From contig CAINGU010000083.1 in NCBI GenBank assembly GCA_903848645.1, forward strand, positions 80,023-144,022: a stretch of DNA of 64,000 bases. Direction: 5' to 3'. The notes beneath the pieces are model-generated. The model did no database searches, was not told where the DNA came from, and saw nothing but the letters and a program-made list of their open reading frames with translations. A program made the position numbers and the translations under genes. Each line of letters begins with the position of its first letter. Position 1 is the stretch's first letter. Positions 27,460 to 36,690 of this stretch are shown one piece after another. This DNA is from an uncultured cyanobacterium. Its GTDB lineage: Bacteria; Cyanobacteriota; Cyanobacteriia; Cyanobacteriales; Nostocaceae.

Positions 27460-28467
27460 ATGGAATCTTTTGGTATTTACACTCTTGCCAATGATGTTGT
27501 TTATGATCAGCTAGTTGCATTACTCAACAGTATTGAGGTGAATATTGGCACAGATATTCCTGTTTGCATTATTCCTTATGATGATCGCCTAGATATGGTT
27601 AGGCAAGAAGTTAATTCTCGTCAGAATGTAACTCTTTATGATAATTATGATTCTATTCAACGTTGGGAAGAATTTGCTCATCAAGTTTGGGCGGCACATC
27701 CTAGAGAAATGCAGAGGAAAACACCGCGTCCTGGGTGGTACAAAGGTCATTTACAGCGCAAGTTTGCTGCTTTTGATGGTATTTTCGATAAATTTGTTTT
27801 TTATGACGGAGACAGTCTAGTAATGAAGGTAGTTACAGATGTTATAGAAAAACTAGAAACTTATGATTTTGTTTTTGACGATTGGGAACATATTAAGCCT
27901 TCTTCTGTAACTGCATTAAATATTTCAGTTATAGAAAAATCTGGACTGTATACAGAAGCCAATATTCGTCCTCAACTTCACTGTTCTAGTTTTTTTGGTT
28001 CTAAACGCGGATTGTTTACTGCTGAAGAAATGGAGGTTATGAAACAGCAGTTAATTGCTCAAAATGAAGTTGAATGGATTAATGAACATGGTTGGTGGGA
28101 TGATGCTTTTTTATTTAATTACATGACCTTGCGGTGCAATCGCTCACTATTTAACTTTACACTCAGTCCCAATAGTCAAGACAGAACTGGCAATTGTGCC
28201 AATGCTGACCCCTTTGTGAATATTAATAATGTCCTTTACAATCAAGAAGGCTTGAAACCAATTCATCGCCTTCACTACATGAGCTATTCTTCTCAGGAAT
28301 TTGCCCGTTTATCCCAAGGAGAAGATGTCAATATTCGTTATAAAGATGAGTTTTTATACTATCGTTTTCTTAAACAACCAGAACTCAGACCAAAACAACT
28401 AAAACCACCGAGTATTCTTTTGAAAACTAACCGAAAGATCCAAAAATTTTTAGGTAAGATAATATGA
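27460..28467 (+). CDS. Npun_R2821/R2822-type glycosyltransferase-like protein
   Basis: From the ATG at 27460 the protein has 335 residues. This start has AGAAAGG about nine bases upstream; an in-frame ATG at 27415 has no site. The body resembles a GT-A fold: the start SFGIYTLANDVVYDQLVALLNS, the FVFYDGDSLVM strand with a D-x-D-like motif, and WWDDAFLFNYMT. I recognise the family only by its cyanobacterial locus-type name. A role in surface polysaccharide synthesis is likely but not proven. It is divergent from a GT4 gene. Confidence 0.72.
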   Translation: MESFGIYTLANDVVYDQLVALLNSIEVNIGTDIPVCIIPYDDRLDMVRQEVNSRQNVTLYDNYDSIQRWEEFAHQVWAAHPREMQRKTPRPGWYKGHLQRKFAAFDGIFDKFVFYDGDSLVMKVVTDVIEKLETYDFVFDDWEHIKPSSVTALNISVIEKSGLYTEANIRPQLHCSSFFGSKRGLFTAEEMEVMKQQLIAQNEVEWINEHGWWDDAFLFNYMTLRCNRSLFNFTLSPNSQDRTGNCANADPFVNINNVLYNQEGLKPIHRLHYMSYSSQEFARLSQGEDVNIRYKDEFLYYRFLKQPELRPKQLKPPSILLKTNRKIQKFLGKII

Positions 28468-28492
28468 TTTTGCGTCAATTGCGGAGGAAAGG

Positions 28493-28512
28493 TTTCGCGC
28501 AAAGACGCAAAA
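28493..28512. repeat. CGCAAAG repeat, shortened copy 3
   Basis: TTTCGCGCAAAGACGCAAAA matches the start of the repeats at 15998 and 17348. It lies between the glycosyltransferase-like gene and the ParB-like gene. Confidence 0.8.
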
Positions 28513-28519
28513 AAATCAA

Positions 28520-29287
28520 CTATTCTGTAGGTATTTCTGCCACATTTTTTAGTTTTTGGTAAGTCGCATTCGCAAAATTTGTAATCTTATTTTCTCCAGA
28601 TTTAGTTGATTTGTGAAGATTTTCCCAAGTTAAAATTTTACCTGAATTCTGCCAGTATTCAATTGCTTTTAATGCAGCTTTGATTTGATTGGTATTTGCT
28701 CCAACTTTACTCAAAGCATTCATCACTTGTTCATCTGTTGCTGTAAGTAAATTCAATTTTGATGGAGGTGGTGGTGGTATCAGTTTTTCAAGAACGGATA
28801 AAATATGTTCTAGTTTATTTTCAATTGACTTGAATCTTTGTTCAGAATCCACTGTTTCTGTATTTGCAGGAGGATTAGCAATGATCTGGTTTATTTTGGC
28901 ATAAATTTGTTTATTTTGATCAAGTAATTTACCAATTTCAGTTTCTCTATTGGGTGGTTTAAATTGGTTATCGGGAGTATCAACTTTTTGAATAAATGCA
29001 ACTTGATTTAACACTGCATCTTCTTTTTCAGCAGGGATAATAAAGGCATTAACAATTTCTCCCCTATTAGGATTTTTTTCTCTAGCTCTAACAGCAGCAT
29101 AATATTCAAAATGTCCATCAATTACTTCATATTTTTCAAAACCAATTTTTTTGAGTACCAATGGTTTTAATATCCCTCCAGATTCTAGTATTGAATCAGC
29201 AAGAATATCTAAATCAGCTTCTTCAAAATTAGAACGAGGAACGCTTGAAGTTACACCTTCAATTTCTACAATTAAAAATTTAGTCAT
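28520..29287 (-). CDS. ParB-like (ParB/sulfiredoxin fold) protein, partner of the nuclease-ParA fusion
   Basis: A 255-residue protein. Residues about 1-100 form a ParB/Srx-type domain (ADLDILADSILESGGILKP, KYEVIDGHFEYYAAVRARE). The G-E-R-R-x-R-A motif of true ParB CTPases reads DGHFEYYAAVRA, so the arginines are missing and nucleotide use may differ. A middle region predicted to coil (EQRFKSIENKLEHILSVLEKL), a proline run and a C-terminal helical domain (TATDEQVMNALSKVGANTNQ) follow; there is no obvious ParB helix-turn-helix. Its ATG lies two bases after the stop of the nuclease-ParA gene, so they form one operon. Confidence 0.78.
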   Translation of the reverse strand: MTKFLIVEIEGVTSSVPRSNFEEADLDILADSILESGGILKPLVLKKIGFEKYEVIDGHFEYYAAVRAREKNPNRGEIVNAFIIPAEKEDAVLNQVAFIQKVDTPDNQFKPPNRETEIGKLLDQNKQIYAKINQIIANPPANTETVDSEQRFKSIENKLEHILSVLEKLIPPPPPSKLNLLTATDEQVMNALSKVGANTNQIKAALKAIEYWQNSGKILTWENLHKSTKSGENKITNFANATYQKLKNVAEIPTE

Positions 29288-29289
29288 GA

Positions 29290-30663
29290 TTATATCTCCA
29301 TTTTTCTAACTACTTCTAAAGCTAAAGACTCAAATTCAAAAGCTGATACACTGGCCGATGATTCATATTTAGCAAAATCAAAAATTGATTTGGGATCTGG
29401 TATTTCTAGATTTCCTACAATTAAATTTTTGTTAATACAATGTGACAATGCTGCTCTTTCTGTAATCATGTTATCCATTAATGGTAGTTCATAGCGTTCT
29501 GGAATTAAATCTCTATGACGTGGGAATGAATGTTTTAGATATTGATTATTACTAGAGATTTTTGATGGCAGAACACCCATAATCTGAATAGGTGGTTTTC
29601 CCATATTTTCCCTATTTTCATTAATTTCTCTTTTGATGAAGTTTTTCACACTTAACAAACCTTGGTTAGAAAATGGCTTCAAATCTGAAGGAATAATTAG
29701 GTAATCAGCAGCAGTCAAAGAAGCTGTAGCATATAAATCTAATGAAGGAGGAGTATCAATTATAGTAATATCATAACTATCCTGAACCAATGCTAATTTT
29801 TTAGCTAGTCTAGTTATGCTTGCAGAAGATACAGCTAAACGTGGTTGACGTTCAATTAAAGTAATGTGGGAAGGAATAACATCTATTTCTGTTGAATTAA
29901 ACCCATTTGATTTACGAACAATATCAGGTATAGAAAATGATTTTTCTTCACCTGCAATTAGCAAATGAAAAACATTGCGATCTTTTAAATCATCATCATC
30001 CTCAAATTCAAATTTTATTAATCCTGTAGCAAAGGTGGTATTAGCTTGAGCATCAATATCAATCAAGAGAACCTTTTTCCCTTGATTACTCAAGGCTGCC
30101 GCTAAGTTAACAGCAACAGTTGTTTTACCAACTCCACCCTTATGATGATAAATTGCAATTGTCTTCATAGAATTCTCCCTATTCCTTTCTAAATCCATTA
30201 GTTGAACTGATAACTTTTCCTTAACCTGCCTATTTTTCAAACTCTCCCTACCAATTAACCCCCCAATTTCCTCTATCTTTGTTTCAACATCATTACCATC
30301 ACATTGAAAAACCAACTTAACATCATCTCGTAACTTTTGATAAATTCTGATTTCTTTACCATTAGTTAATAAACCATAGCGCACATTCAAACTCGTTAAA
30401 TAATGCCTAAGTCTGAGAACGTGATGATTTAAATTTTGCTTGGGACTTTTTGCCTCCATTACTACACTCATGGGTGAGTCAGTATCCAACACAAAGGGAA
30501 TAGACTGTGCTGCAAATGCTAAAAAATCCAAGCGAATGCTACCCATAGCAACTTCTTGATGCCACGTATCCTGGGTATACCCTAGCCGTGGTAGCAAATA
30601 TTGAACTATAAGTTTGCTCTCAACTTCACTTTCATTACGGCACAATTCCGGGTTAAAAAGCAA
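29290..30663 (-). CDS. HsdR-N-type PD-(D/E)XK nuclease domain fused to ParA ATPase
   Basis: A 457-residue fusion. Residues 1 to about 125 resemble the N-terminal nuclease domain of type I restriction HsdR proteins (ESEVESKLIVQYLLPRLGY) with an intact D46...E70-x-K72 site in RLDFLAF and VVMEAKSP. From residue 166 a complete ParA/MinD-type ATPase follows: deviant Walker A KGGVGKTT (175-182), LLIDIDAQANTT, and Walker B TIIDTPPSLD. Many ParAs carry a DNA-binding N-terminus; here a nuclease-type domain takes its place. The ParB-like gene follows after two bases. An internal ATG with a strong ribosome binding site could also give ParA alone. Partition, maintenance of a mobile element and defence are all possible; I cannot decide. 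Confidence 0.82.
   Translation of the reverse strand: MLFNPELCRNESEVESKLIVQYLLPRLGYTQDTWHQEVAMGSIRLDFLAFAAQSIPFVLDTDSPMSVVMEAKSPKQNLNHHVLRLRHYLTSLNVRYGLLTNGKEIRIYQKLRDDVKLVFQCDGNDVETKIEEIGGLIGRESLKNRQVKEKLSVQLMDLERNRENSMKTIAIYHHKGGVGKTTVAVNLAAALSNQGKKVLLIDIDAQANTTFATGLIKFEFEDDDDLKDRNVFHLLIAGEEKSFSIPDIVRKSNGFNSTEIDVIPSHITLIERQPRLAVSSASITRLAKKLALVQDSYDITIIDTPPSLDLYATASLTAADYLIIPSDLKPFSNQGLLSVKNFIKREINENRENMGKPPIQIMGVLPSKISSNNQYLKHSFPRHRDLIPERYELPLMDNMITERAALSHCINKNLIVGNLEIPDPKSIFDFAKYESSASVSAFEFESLALEVVRKMEI
30166..30179 (-). promoter_or_regulatory. internal ribosome binding site and start codon within the nuclease-ParA gene
   Basis: On the minus strand GGGAG (30179-30175) stands six bases before the ATG of residue 166 (30168-30166), exactly where the ParA domain begins (MKTIAIYHHKGGVGKTT). 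The spacing is ideal, so a 292-residue ParA-only product may be made beside the fusion. Confidence 0.5.
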
Positions 30664-31031
30664 TGTTTTTTACCTCTCATCAAGTAGTACGCATCTATGA
30701 AAATATTTCACTTGCATAATTATGACATAGTAATAAGTATGAACGTTATTAGAATTAATCAATACATATCATTTATGCAAGCAAGATATATATAGTAAAT
30801 ATACTTATAAAAGCCAGCAGAATATGATCGCAGTATTTTTGGATTCAGCCAATTTCAATAGGTTTATGCTTGTTGTTGGCAATTGATTTTGTGGCTTTTG
30901 TCCATTGGTGCAATACTCTATAAGTAAAAAAACTTTTCGACATCCTCCAAAAGGCTAAATTAATCAAAGTTAAAATCTATTAGATAATATGTACGCTACC
31001 TCAATGGAAAAGCGTCAGTAGGGGAATTAAA
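30664..31031. promoter_or_regulatory. divergent intergenic region between two parA-type genes, with an inverted repeat
   Basis: These 368 AT-rich bases must hold both promoters. CTTGCATAA (30711-30719) and TTATGCAAG (30773-30781) are perfect 9-base inverted repeats 53 bases apart, on the side of the nuclease-ParA operon. They could be operator or centromere-like sites for the ParA/ParB-like proteins; this is a guess from position. Confidence 0.35.
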
Positions 31032-31916
31032 ATGGGATATGTAATTGCAACTGCAAACATGAAAGGTGGAGTCGGTAAAACCACCCTCACCGTCAATATA
31101 GCCACTTGTTTAGCCAAAAATCACGGTAAAAAGGTACTTGTTTTAGATTTAGATAGTCAAATTAGTGCCACACTGAGTTTAATGTCACCAGTAGACTTTG
31201 CCAAACGTCGCAAACAACGAAAGACATTTAGATATTTGCTAGATCAAATTATCAACCCTGAACCAGAGGCAAAACTGACCATTCATGACATCATTCAATC
31301 TCAAGTTTGTAATCTGCCTGGATTAGATATATTACCAGGAGATATTGACTTATATGATGAATTTGTGGTTTCCGAAATGCTGCATAATCAATCAATGGCA
31401 TTAGGAGAACAGGATTTTGAAACCATCTGGAACCGCTTTGAAAGAGTCTTAATTAGAGATATTTTAAAACCCGTGCGAGATGAATATGATTTTATTCTTT
31501 TAGATTGCGCTCCTGGTTATAATCTCATGACTCGCAGTGCTTTAGCTACTAGTGATTTCTACATTCTTCCAGCTAGACCAGAACCGTTGTCTGTAGTCGG
31601 AATTCAACTTTTAGAAAGACGCATTGCTCAATTAAAAGACAGTCACGAACACGAAGCCAAAATAGATATTAAAATGTTGGGAATCGTCTTTAGTATGTCC
31701 AGTGCAAATCTCCTGAATGGCAGATATTATAAACAGGTAATGCACCGAGTTGTTGAAGATTTTGGAGTAGATAAAATCTGTAAAGCCCAAATACCAGTTG
31801 ATGTTAATGTTGCCAAAGCTGTTGATAGTTTTATGCCAGTTTCTTTACTAAGTCCGAATACAGCCGGTTCTAAAGCCTTTATGCAATTAACTCAGGAATT
31901 ATTGCAGAAGTTGTAA
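31032..31916 (+). CDS. ParA family ATPase (stand-alone)
   Basis: A 294-residue ParA-type ATPase with deviant Walker A MKGGVGKTT, Walker A' VLDLDSQISATLS and Walker B FILLDCAPGYNLMTRSAL. GGGGA stands a few bases before the ATG. There is no N-terminal DNA-binding or nuclease domain and no ParB gene on its own strand. It is divergent from the nuclease-ParA operon and only distantly alike outside the ATP motifs. It may be the chromosomal partition or positioning ATPase of this organism, or part of the divergent module. Confidence 0.9.
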   Translation: MGYVIATANMKGGVGKTTLTVNIATCLAKNHGKKVLVLDLDSQISATLSLMSPVDFAKRRKQRKTFRYLLDQIINPEPEAKLTIHDIIQSQVCNLPGLDILPGDIDLYDEFVVSEMLHNQSMALGEQDFETIWNRFERVLIRDILKPVRDEYDFILLDCAPGYNLMTRSALATSDFYILPARPEPLSVVGIQLLERRIAQLKDSHEHEAKIDIKMLGIVFSMSSANLLNGRYYKQVMHRVVEDFGVDKICKAQIPVDVNVAKAVDSFMPVSLLSPNTAGSKAFMQLTQELLQKL

Positions 31917-31994
31917 AATCACAATAACTCAATTGAAATCTGCATTTTCTCGAATATAGGACTCCTATAGCGATATAAAGAAATGAATCAGTGA

Positions 31995-32094
31995 CATCAT
32001 AGCCCCCTCCTCGCACCCCCCTCAATCCCCCCGCAACGGGGGGAAGAAAAGGATAAATTTTTGATATTGGAGGGGGTTGGGGGTGGGGTTCTTT
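31995..32094. repeat. C-rich/G-rich hairpin repeat between convergent genes
   Basis: CCCCCC-GCAAC-GGGGGG (32027-32043) is a perfect hairpin; a C-rich block before it and a G-rich block after it (GGAGGGGGTTGGGGGTGGGG) can pair on a larger scale. It probably ends transcription from both sides and looks like a dispersed cyanobacterial repeat. Confidence 0.65.
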
Positions 32095-32105
32095 AGATGA
32101 AACGT

Positions 32106-33530
32106 CTATTCCGCTAACTTTTTAATATCACCATAGACACGGTAAAAGCCTCCATTAGCAGACTCTCGCACTTCTTGAACCCAATAACGCTGTCCTTCTT
32201 CCCGAATATCTCTGGGAAACTGCACTTTCCAGTCAGAGTGATAATTAGGAGAAACAACCCGAATTCTTAATTTACTCCCCTGACGGAAACATTCCACAAT
32301 CACACCCGCACTTGTATCTGTGGTAGTCTCCAAAACAGTAGAAGGTACAGCCCCCTCTCCTTTTGGTGCTTTAATAATAGTAGCTTCGGGAATAGTTCCC
32401 ATTTGAGCCGCACTAATTGCTGCTGCACTGGCATCAATACAAGCTAAAGAACCATCAGTTGTCACTATATATATGCGGTTATCAAAAAATTGCATAGATA
32501 AAGCCGAACCGCAACCCGTTCCTAGCTTCCATAACCGTTCTCCTCTTTGATTAAAACAGTAAATTGAAGAACTATTATCACCCGCAAAAACATATTTACC
32601 ATCTAAAGCTGTAGCACAGGAGTACACAGCAGCATCACATTTATAAACTGCACCGGGTTCACCTTTTTTACTAAAGGAATAAACCTTTTGATCGCTAGTA
32701 CCAGCATAAACTACAGATGCTTCTTGCCAACCAAATAAGACAGAACCAGCAGTTTTTTGATGCCAAAGCATTCTTCCTTCTTTGTGATCATACATGGTTA
32801 CACCTGCGCTATGTCCGTGATAAACACCATTCTGATCACAACGAACCATCCAACCAGCAGAACCTTGACTCAAACGTGTCCATTGCAATTCATCATCATG
32901 CCCAATCGTAGTTAGACCACCTTTAGCGTCAGATACTCCCAGCAAACCATCATGTATATCTAACCAGAAAATATCCACATTTTCATCAATTTGGTAAGCG
33001 ACTCGTGGTAACTTCCCTGTTAAGTCGTAGACATTCCCATCATCACAACCCGCATAAATCCAGATATCATCAGCCACTAAACATTTGACCCCTTCAGAAA
33101 GTTTAAATTGATTGATAACCTTCCCTTCATTATTCAGTGCAAATACTTGTCCAGCTTGGTTTCCTAGCCAACAACGTTCAGCGTCTATAAAAATCCCAAA
33201 AGCCGCAGAATTGGAGTTAAATTTCCAAATAATTGGCGATTGTTTTGCTGTCGAAGTAGTGCTATTAACTTGACGACGGGTAATGGAGCGTTTTTGTCGC
33301 ACTCCCATCACCGCTTGTTCATAGCCTTTTTTTAGCTTTTCGTTAATTTTTTTCTGCGCTTCTGCTTGTGCTTTTTCTGGAGTGGGGTAAGTTTTGCTTT
33401 GGGTTTGTCCTGTATCCCCAATCCGACCATAACGGATAGTTAATTCAGTATTATTAATAACAACCTCATAAAATTTATGAGAGCCGCTATCACCTTGGGA
33501 AAGTTCTAAATAGGTCTTTTCTTCAGCCAT
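32106..33530 (-). CDS. WGR domain protein with PQQ-like beta-propeller
   Basis: A 474-residue soluble protein. Residues 1 to about 80 are a WGR domain (KFYEVVINNTELTIRYGRIGDTGQTQSKTY), a small fold also found in poly(ADP-ribose) polymerases where it binds nucleic acid. Residues about 110-375 contain repeats of the PQQ/YVTN propeller kind (CWLGNQAGQVFALNNEGKVI, YAGTSDQKVYSFSKKGE, FAGDNSSSIYCFNQRGE). The last 90 residues form a separate basic domain. No catalytic motif is seen; the protein may be a sensor or scaffold. Glutaminase lies just upstream on the same strand with 37 bases between. Confidence 0.83.
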   Translation of the reverse strand: MAEEKTYLELSQGDSGSHKFYEVVINNTELTIRYGRIGDTGQTQSKTYPTPEKAQAEAQKKINEKLKKGYEQAVMGVRQKRSITRRQVNSTTSTAKQSPIIWKFNSNSAAFGIFIDAERCWLGNQAGQVFALNNEGKVINQFKLSEGVKCLVADDIWIYAGCDDGNVYDLTGKLPRVAYQIDENVDIFWLDIHDGLLGVSDAKGGLTTIGHDDELQWTRLSQGSAGWMVRCDQNGVYHGHSAGVTMYDHKEGRMLWHQKTAGSVLFGWQEASVVYAGTSDQKVYSFSKKGEPGAVYKCDAAVYSCATALDGKYVFAGDNSSSIYCFNQRGERLWKLGTGCGSALSMQFFDNRIYIVTTDGSLACIDASAAAISAAQMGTIPEATIIKAPKGEGAVPSTVLETTTDTSAGVIVECFRQGSKLRIRVVSPNYHSDWKVQFPRDIREEGQRYWVQEVRESANGGFYRVYGDIKKLAE

Positions 33531-33567
33531 GACACTTGATAATGTAATGAACTTAATTCAGTATATA

Positions 33568-34527
33568 TTAACACTTCACACAATCAAACAGATGTAACCC
33601 CAACCGTTGTGATAGTTCTTCACACACTTTCACACCGCGCACACTATTACCCCGTGTATCTAACAGCGGTGAAAAGACACCAATTCCCATTTGTCCGGGA
33701 ACAACGGCGATAATTCCCCCAGAAACCCCGCTTTTTGCCGGAATCCCCACTTTATAAGCCCATTCCCCGGCAAAGTTATACATACCGCAGGTGTACATAA
33801 CACTTAATATATCTTTGATGTAACGAGTATCTACTGCTTGTTCTTTTGTAATTGGGTTAATTCCTTTATTAGCGAGAGTAGCAGCCATAACTGCCAAATC
33901 TCGACAATTAACCATTGCAGAACATTGCTGGAAATATAAATCTAGTGATTCTTCAATATTTTGGTCAATCATGCCAAAATTTAACATTAAATGGGCATTA
34001 GCTCGGTTGCGATGTCCGGTACTACGTTCTGATGTAAATACAGAAATATCTACAAATATATCTCTACCAATATAACGCCGATACATTTCCAATAATCTGT
34101 TTAATCTTTCTGTTGCTCCATTGCCTTTAATTAAACTGGTAGTGGCTATAGCTCCGGCATTTACCATGGGATTGTAAGGGCGTTTAGACTGTTCATCAAG
34201 AACAATGGCGTTAAATGCGTCTCCCGTCGGTTCTACCCCAACTCTAGTTAAAATATAATCTCTGCCATGATCCGCTAATGCTTGTCCATAGACAAAGACC
34301 TTGGAAATTGACTGGATAGTAAACAGTTGTTCAAAATCCCCAACTTCGTAAATTTGACCATCTGTGGTAACAATACAAATACTAAATAAGTCGGGATTTA
34401 CTTTAGCGAGTTCGGGAATATAGTTGGCTACTACACCATCTTTCAGGGATTTATACTGGGAATGTAATTCTTTGAGAATGTCTAAAAGTGTTGGTGGTAA
34501 CATTTCTGAATTTTCTGGATTAGACAT
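33568..34527 (-). CDS. glsA: glutaminase A
   Basis: GlsA hydrolyses glutamine to glutamate and ammonia. The 319-residue protein has the serine-dependent beta-lactamase-like fold: S73-I-S-K76 in [24 protein letters not shown], the [11 protein letters not shown] segment and [18 protein letters not shown]. All match active family members and the length is normal. It is read before the WGR gene on the same strand. Confidence 0.95.
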   Translation of the reverse strand: MSNPENSEMLPPTLLDILKELHSQYKSLKDGVVANYIPELAKVNPDLFSICIVTTDGQIYEVGDFEQLFTIQSISKVFVYGQALADHGRDYILTRVGVEPTGDAFNAIVLDEQSKRPYNPMVNAGAIATTSLIKGNGATERLNRLLEMYRRYIGRDIFVDISVFTSERSTGHRNRANAHLMLNFGMIDQNIEESLDLYFQQCSAMVNCRDLAVMAATLANKGINPITKEQAVDTRYIKDILSVMYTCGMYNFAGEWAYKVGIPAKSGVSGGIIAVVPGQMGIGVFSPLLDTRGNSVRGVKVCEELSQRLGLHLFDCVKC

Positions 34528-35262
34528 AAGGTTGATAGCTTGATATAAAATTGATTACTGATTTAATACTGTGGGAAACAAGCAAGTATGTATTTTTGTA
34601 TACTTACAATATCCATGTATATGCGCTTATTACCCTTTTTTATTGTCTCATTAATTATTGAACTTGGGATAAGAATAAATACTTACTAGATATAAATCAC
34701 TTCTATTACCTTGCGACACAAGTAACTTCTGCTACTGTAAATACCAAGAAAATAGTAGTATTTACTTATTTAAAATGTAGATAAAAAACTATGTATTTAT
34801 CGAAAGCATTTTTTTCACAAATCCTTATAAACCCTGTCCAATTTGAAACCTGGAGTAATGCGAGCATCTTGCTCGCTACTCATCACCAGGGAGCAAGATG
34901 CTCCCACTACTTTCAATAACTATGGCTCTCAAAATAGACGTGGTATATAAAATTCATCTGCACAAATTATGTTGCAGATCATAAAAATATTGAAAGTCAA
35001 ATTGGATCTAAATATTAATTAACCCCATAATTTTTTAATACTAAGTAATTTATAAATATTCACAAGGCAAGTTAGGTACTAACCCTGGAATAGAGCGATC
35101 GCTCAACATAAACTTTTCATAAGAAAATATAGAAATCTTCAAAAAAACGTTACATAGCCAAAATCCGCAATTGAACAAGGTTTTCAAGGTCAAACCTGAC
35201 TGCAAATTTTGTCAGTTAGTTCAGACTTACGCTAAAACCCTGATCCCCAAGCCCAAAAATTC
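34528..35262. other. long intergenic region with a GCATCTTGC inverted repeat
   Basis: These 735 bases lie between divergent glsA and rlpA. GAGCATCTTGCTC (34861-34873) and GAGCAAGATGCTC (34890-34902) are inverted copies of a repeat also seen at 22840 and 46632. A GCGATCGC site lies near 35096. No gene is visible. Promoters for both neighbours should be here. Confidence 0.6.
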
Positions 35263-36534
35263 ATGCTAGTCTATTCCAGTTACAAAACACAAAGTGAAAG
35301 CGGAACGAGTTCGAGTTTCCAAAGGGAGTCACTATCACAAGTGAAAACCCCAATTAAAGAAAACTTAAGTTCTACAGTCGCTTTAAAAATCGGACGCATG
35401 AATCAAAGACATTTGTGGACTACTGTTGCTGTATTTCTATCTGTGCTAGGTCTACCCTCAGTTGGTCGGACTCAAACCAGTGAGGGAATTTTTCCAACTA
35501 ACCAAGCATCATCTGTCAGTGATGCCGTCAAAGTAGGAGAATACCAATCCTCAACAGAAAACCCCACCTCAACTCCTGTGATTACGAGAATTCATCCTCA
35601 CAGTGTTCGAGGTTTACAAGCAGCAACTCTTTATGTTCGGGACATTCCTGTTCTGACTTTTCTGGGTTCTACCCCAGTTACTAACAACAAAACAAAAGTT
35701 GGAGTAATTGGCAATGATGAGGATTCAAATTCTTACCCTCATGTTGCTACCAACTCAGCCAAATTTACCAGTTTTAGCAATACTGGTAATACAATCAATG
35801 TCAGTAAACAAGTTAGCTCCATTGACAATGATCCAGTTCAGAAAGCTAGTGTCATAGCAGCTAGAATTAATGAACTCATCGAGAACAATGTAGACGCAAG
35901 CAAAATTACTGTCAGTTGGAAAACAGCGGATAACCCCGTAACTAATAATAAAGCCCACAAGCCACGCTTCTTAGGTCAAAAACCGTCAGGAGATTCCTCC
36001 GGAACACTCCGCGATCGCTACACCATTACAATTGACGGTCAAGAACTGGTAGAAGTCAATCAAGGAACGCGACTAGCAGATAGCACCCAAACTCTGGCGC
36101 AAGATGCCTTACAAGCAACTAATAGACTGCGGAGACTCATAGGCAACGCATCTCCCATTAATGAAATTGCCAACTTACCTGCTAGGAAATCAGTTTCCAC
36201 ACCAAAGCTACCGCAACAGATTGCCTTCGGAAATGTCAATCTCAATTTTCAAGGCATGGCTTCTTGGTACGGTTATGATGGCTCTGGCAGTCAAACAGCT
36301 AGTGGTGAAAGATATAATCCCGAAGCCTTAACTGCTGCTCACCGCAGTTTACCTTTGGGGACAAAAATCCGTGTCACTAACACCCGCAATGGTCGCTCTG
36401 TCGTCGTGCGAATCAATGACAGAGGGCCATACATCCGTGGTCGAATTATTGACCTTTCCGCTGGTGCTGCTCGCCTATTAGGCATGATTGGCAGTGGCGT
36501 AGCCCCAGTCAATCTTGAGGTTTTAGGAAGATAA
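35263..36534 (+). CDS. RlpA-like double-psi beta-barrel protein (septal ring lytic transglycosylase family)
   Basis: A 423-residue protein whose last 95 residues are the RlpA domain: GMASWYGYDGSGSQTASGERYNPE, AAHRSLPLGTKIRVTN and VVVRINDRGPYIRGRIIDLS, with the conserved Asp and His of the lytic site. The middle 250 residues are Ser/Thr/Asn-rich linker. The ATG at 35263 gives a 45-residue extension before a typical signal peptide that begins at the in-frame ATG 35398 (MNQRHLWTTVAVFLSVLG); the true start may be the latter. RlpA cleaves glycan strands at division septa in E. coli relatives; here the enzyme may serve septum shaping in filaments. Confidence 0.85.
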   Translation: MLVYSSYKTQSESGTSSSFQRESLSQVKTPIKENLSSTVALKIGRMNQRHLWTTVAVFLSVLGLPSVGRTQTSEGIFPTNQASSVSDAVKVGEYQSSTENPTSTPVITRIHPHSVRGLQAATLYVRDIPVLTFLGSTPVTNNKTKVGVIGNDEDSNSYPHVATNSAKFTSFSNTGNTINVSKQVSSIDNDPVQKASVIAARINELIENNVDASKITVSWKTADNPVTNNKAHKPRFLGQKPSGDSSGTLRDRYTITIDGQELVEVNQGTRLADSTQTLAQDALQATNRLRRLIGNASPINEIANLPARKSVSTPKLPQQIAFGNVNLNFQGMASWYGYDGSGSQTASGERYNPEALTAAHRSLPLGTKIRVTNTRNGRSVVVRINDRGPYIRGRIIDLSAGAARLLGMIGSGVAPVNLEVLGR

Positions 36535-36690
36535 CTCGCTTCCTAGTTCCGACTCTCTTGTCCTCTTTTCGCTCTTCACTATTAAATTCCCCTGGTTCAT
36601 TCATCTTATCCCCCAATTATCGCTTGCGCCACGCTGCGCTATCAGATATACACTAACGGGGGAAAGGATTATTGGAACTAGGGGTATTTT

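Noticed and set aside
28493..34527. Absence of GCGATCGC (HIP1) from about 25.5 to 35.1 kb as proof of foreign origin of the ParA region
   Set aside because: A similar gap without HIP1 covers 10.6-18.7 kb, which holds ordinary cyanobacterial genes, so the lack alone proves nothing.
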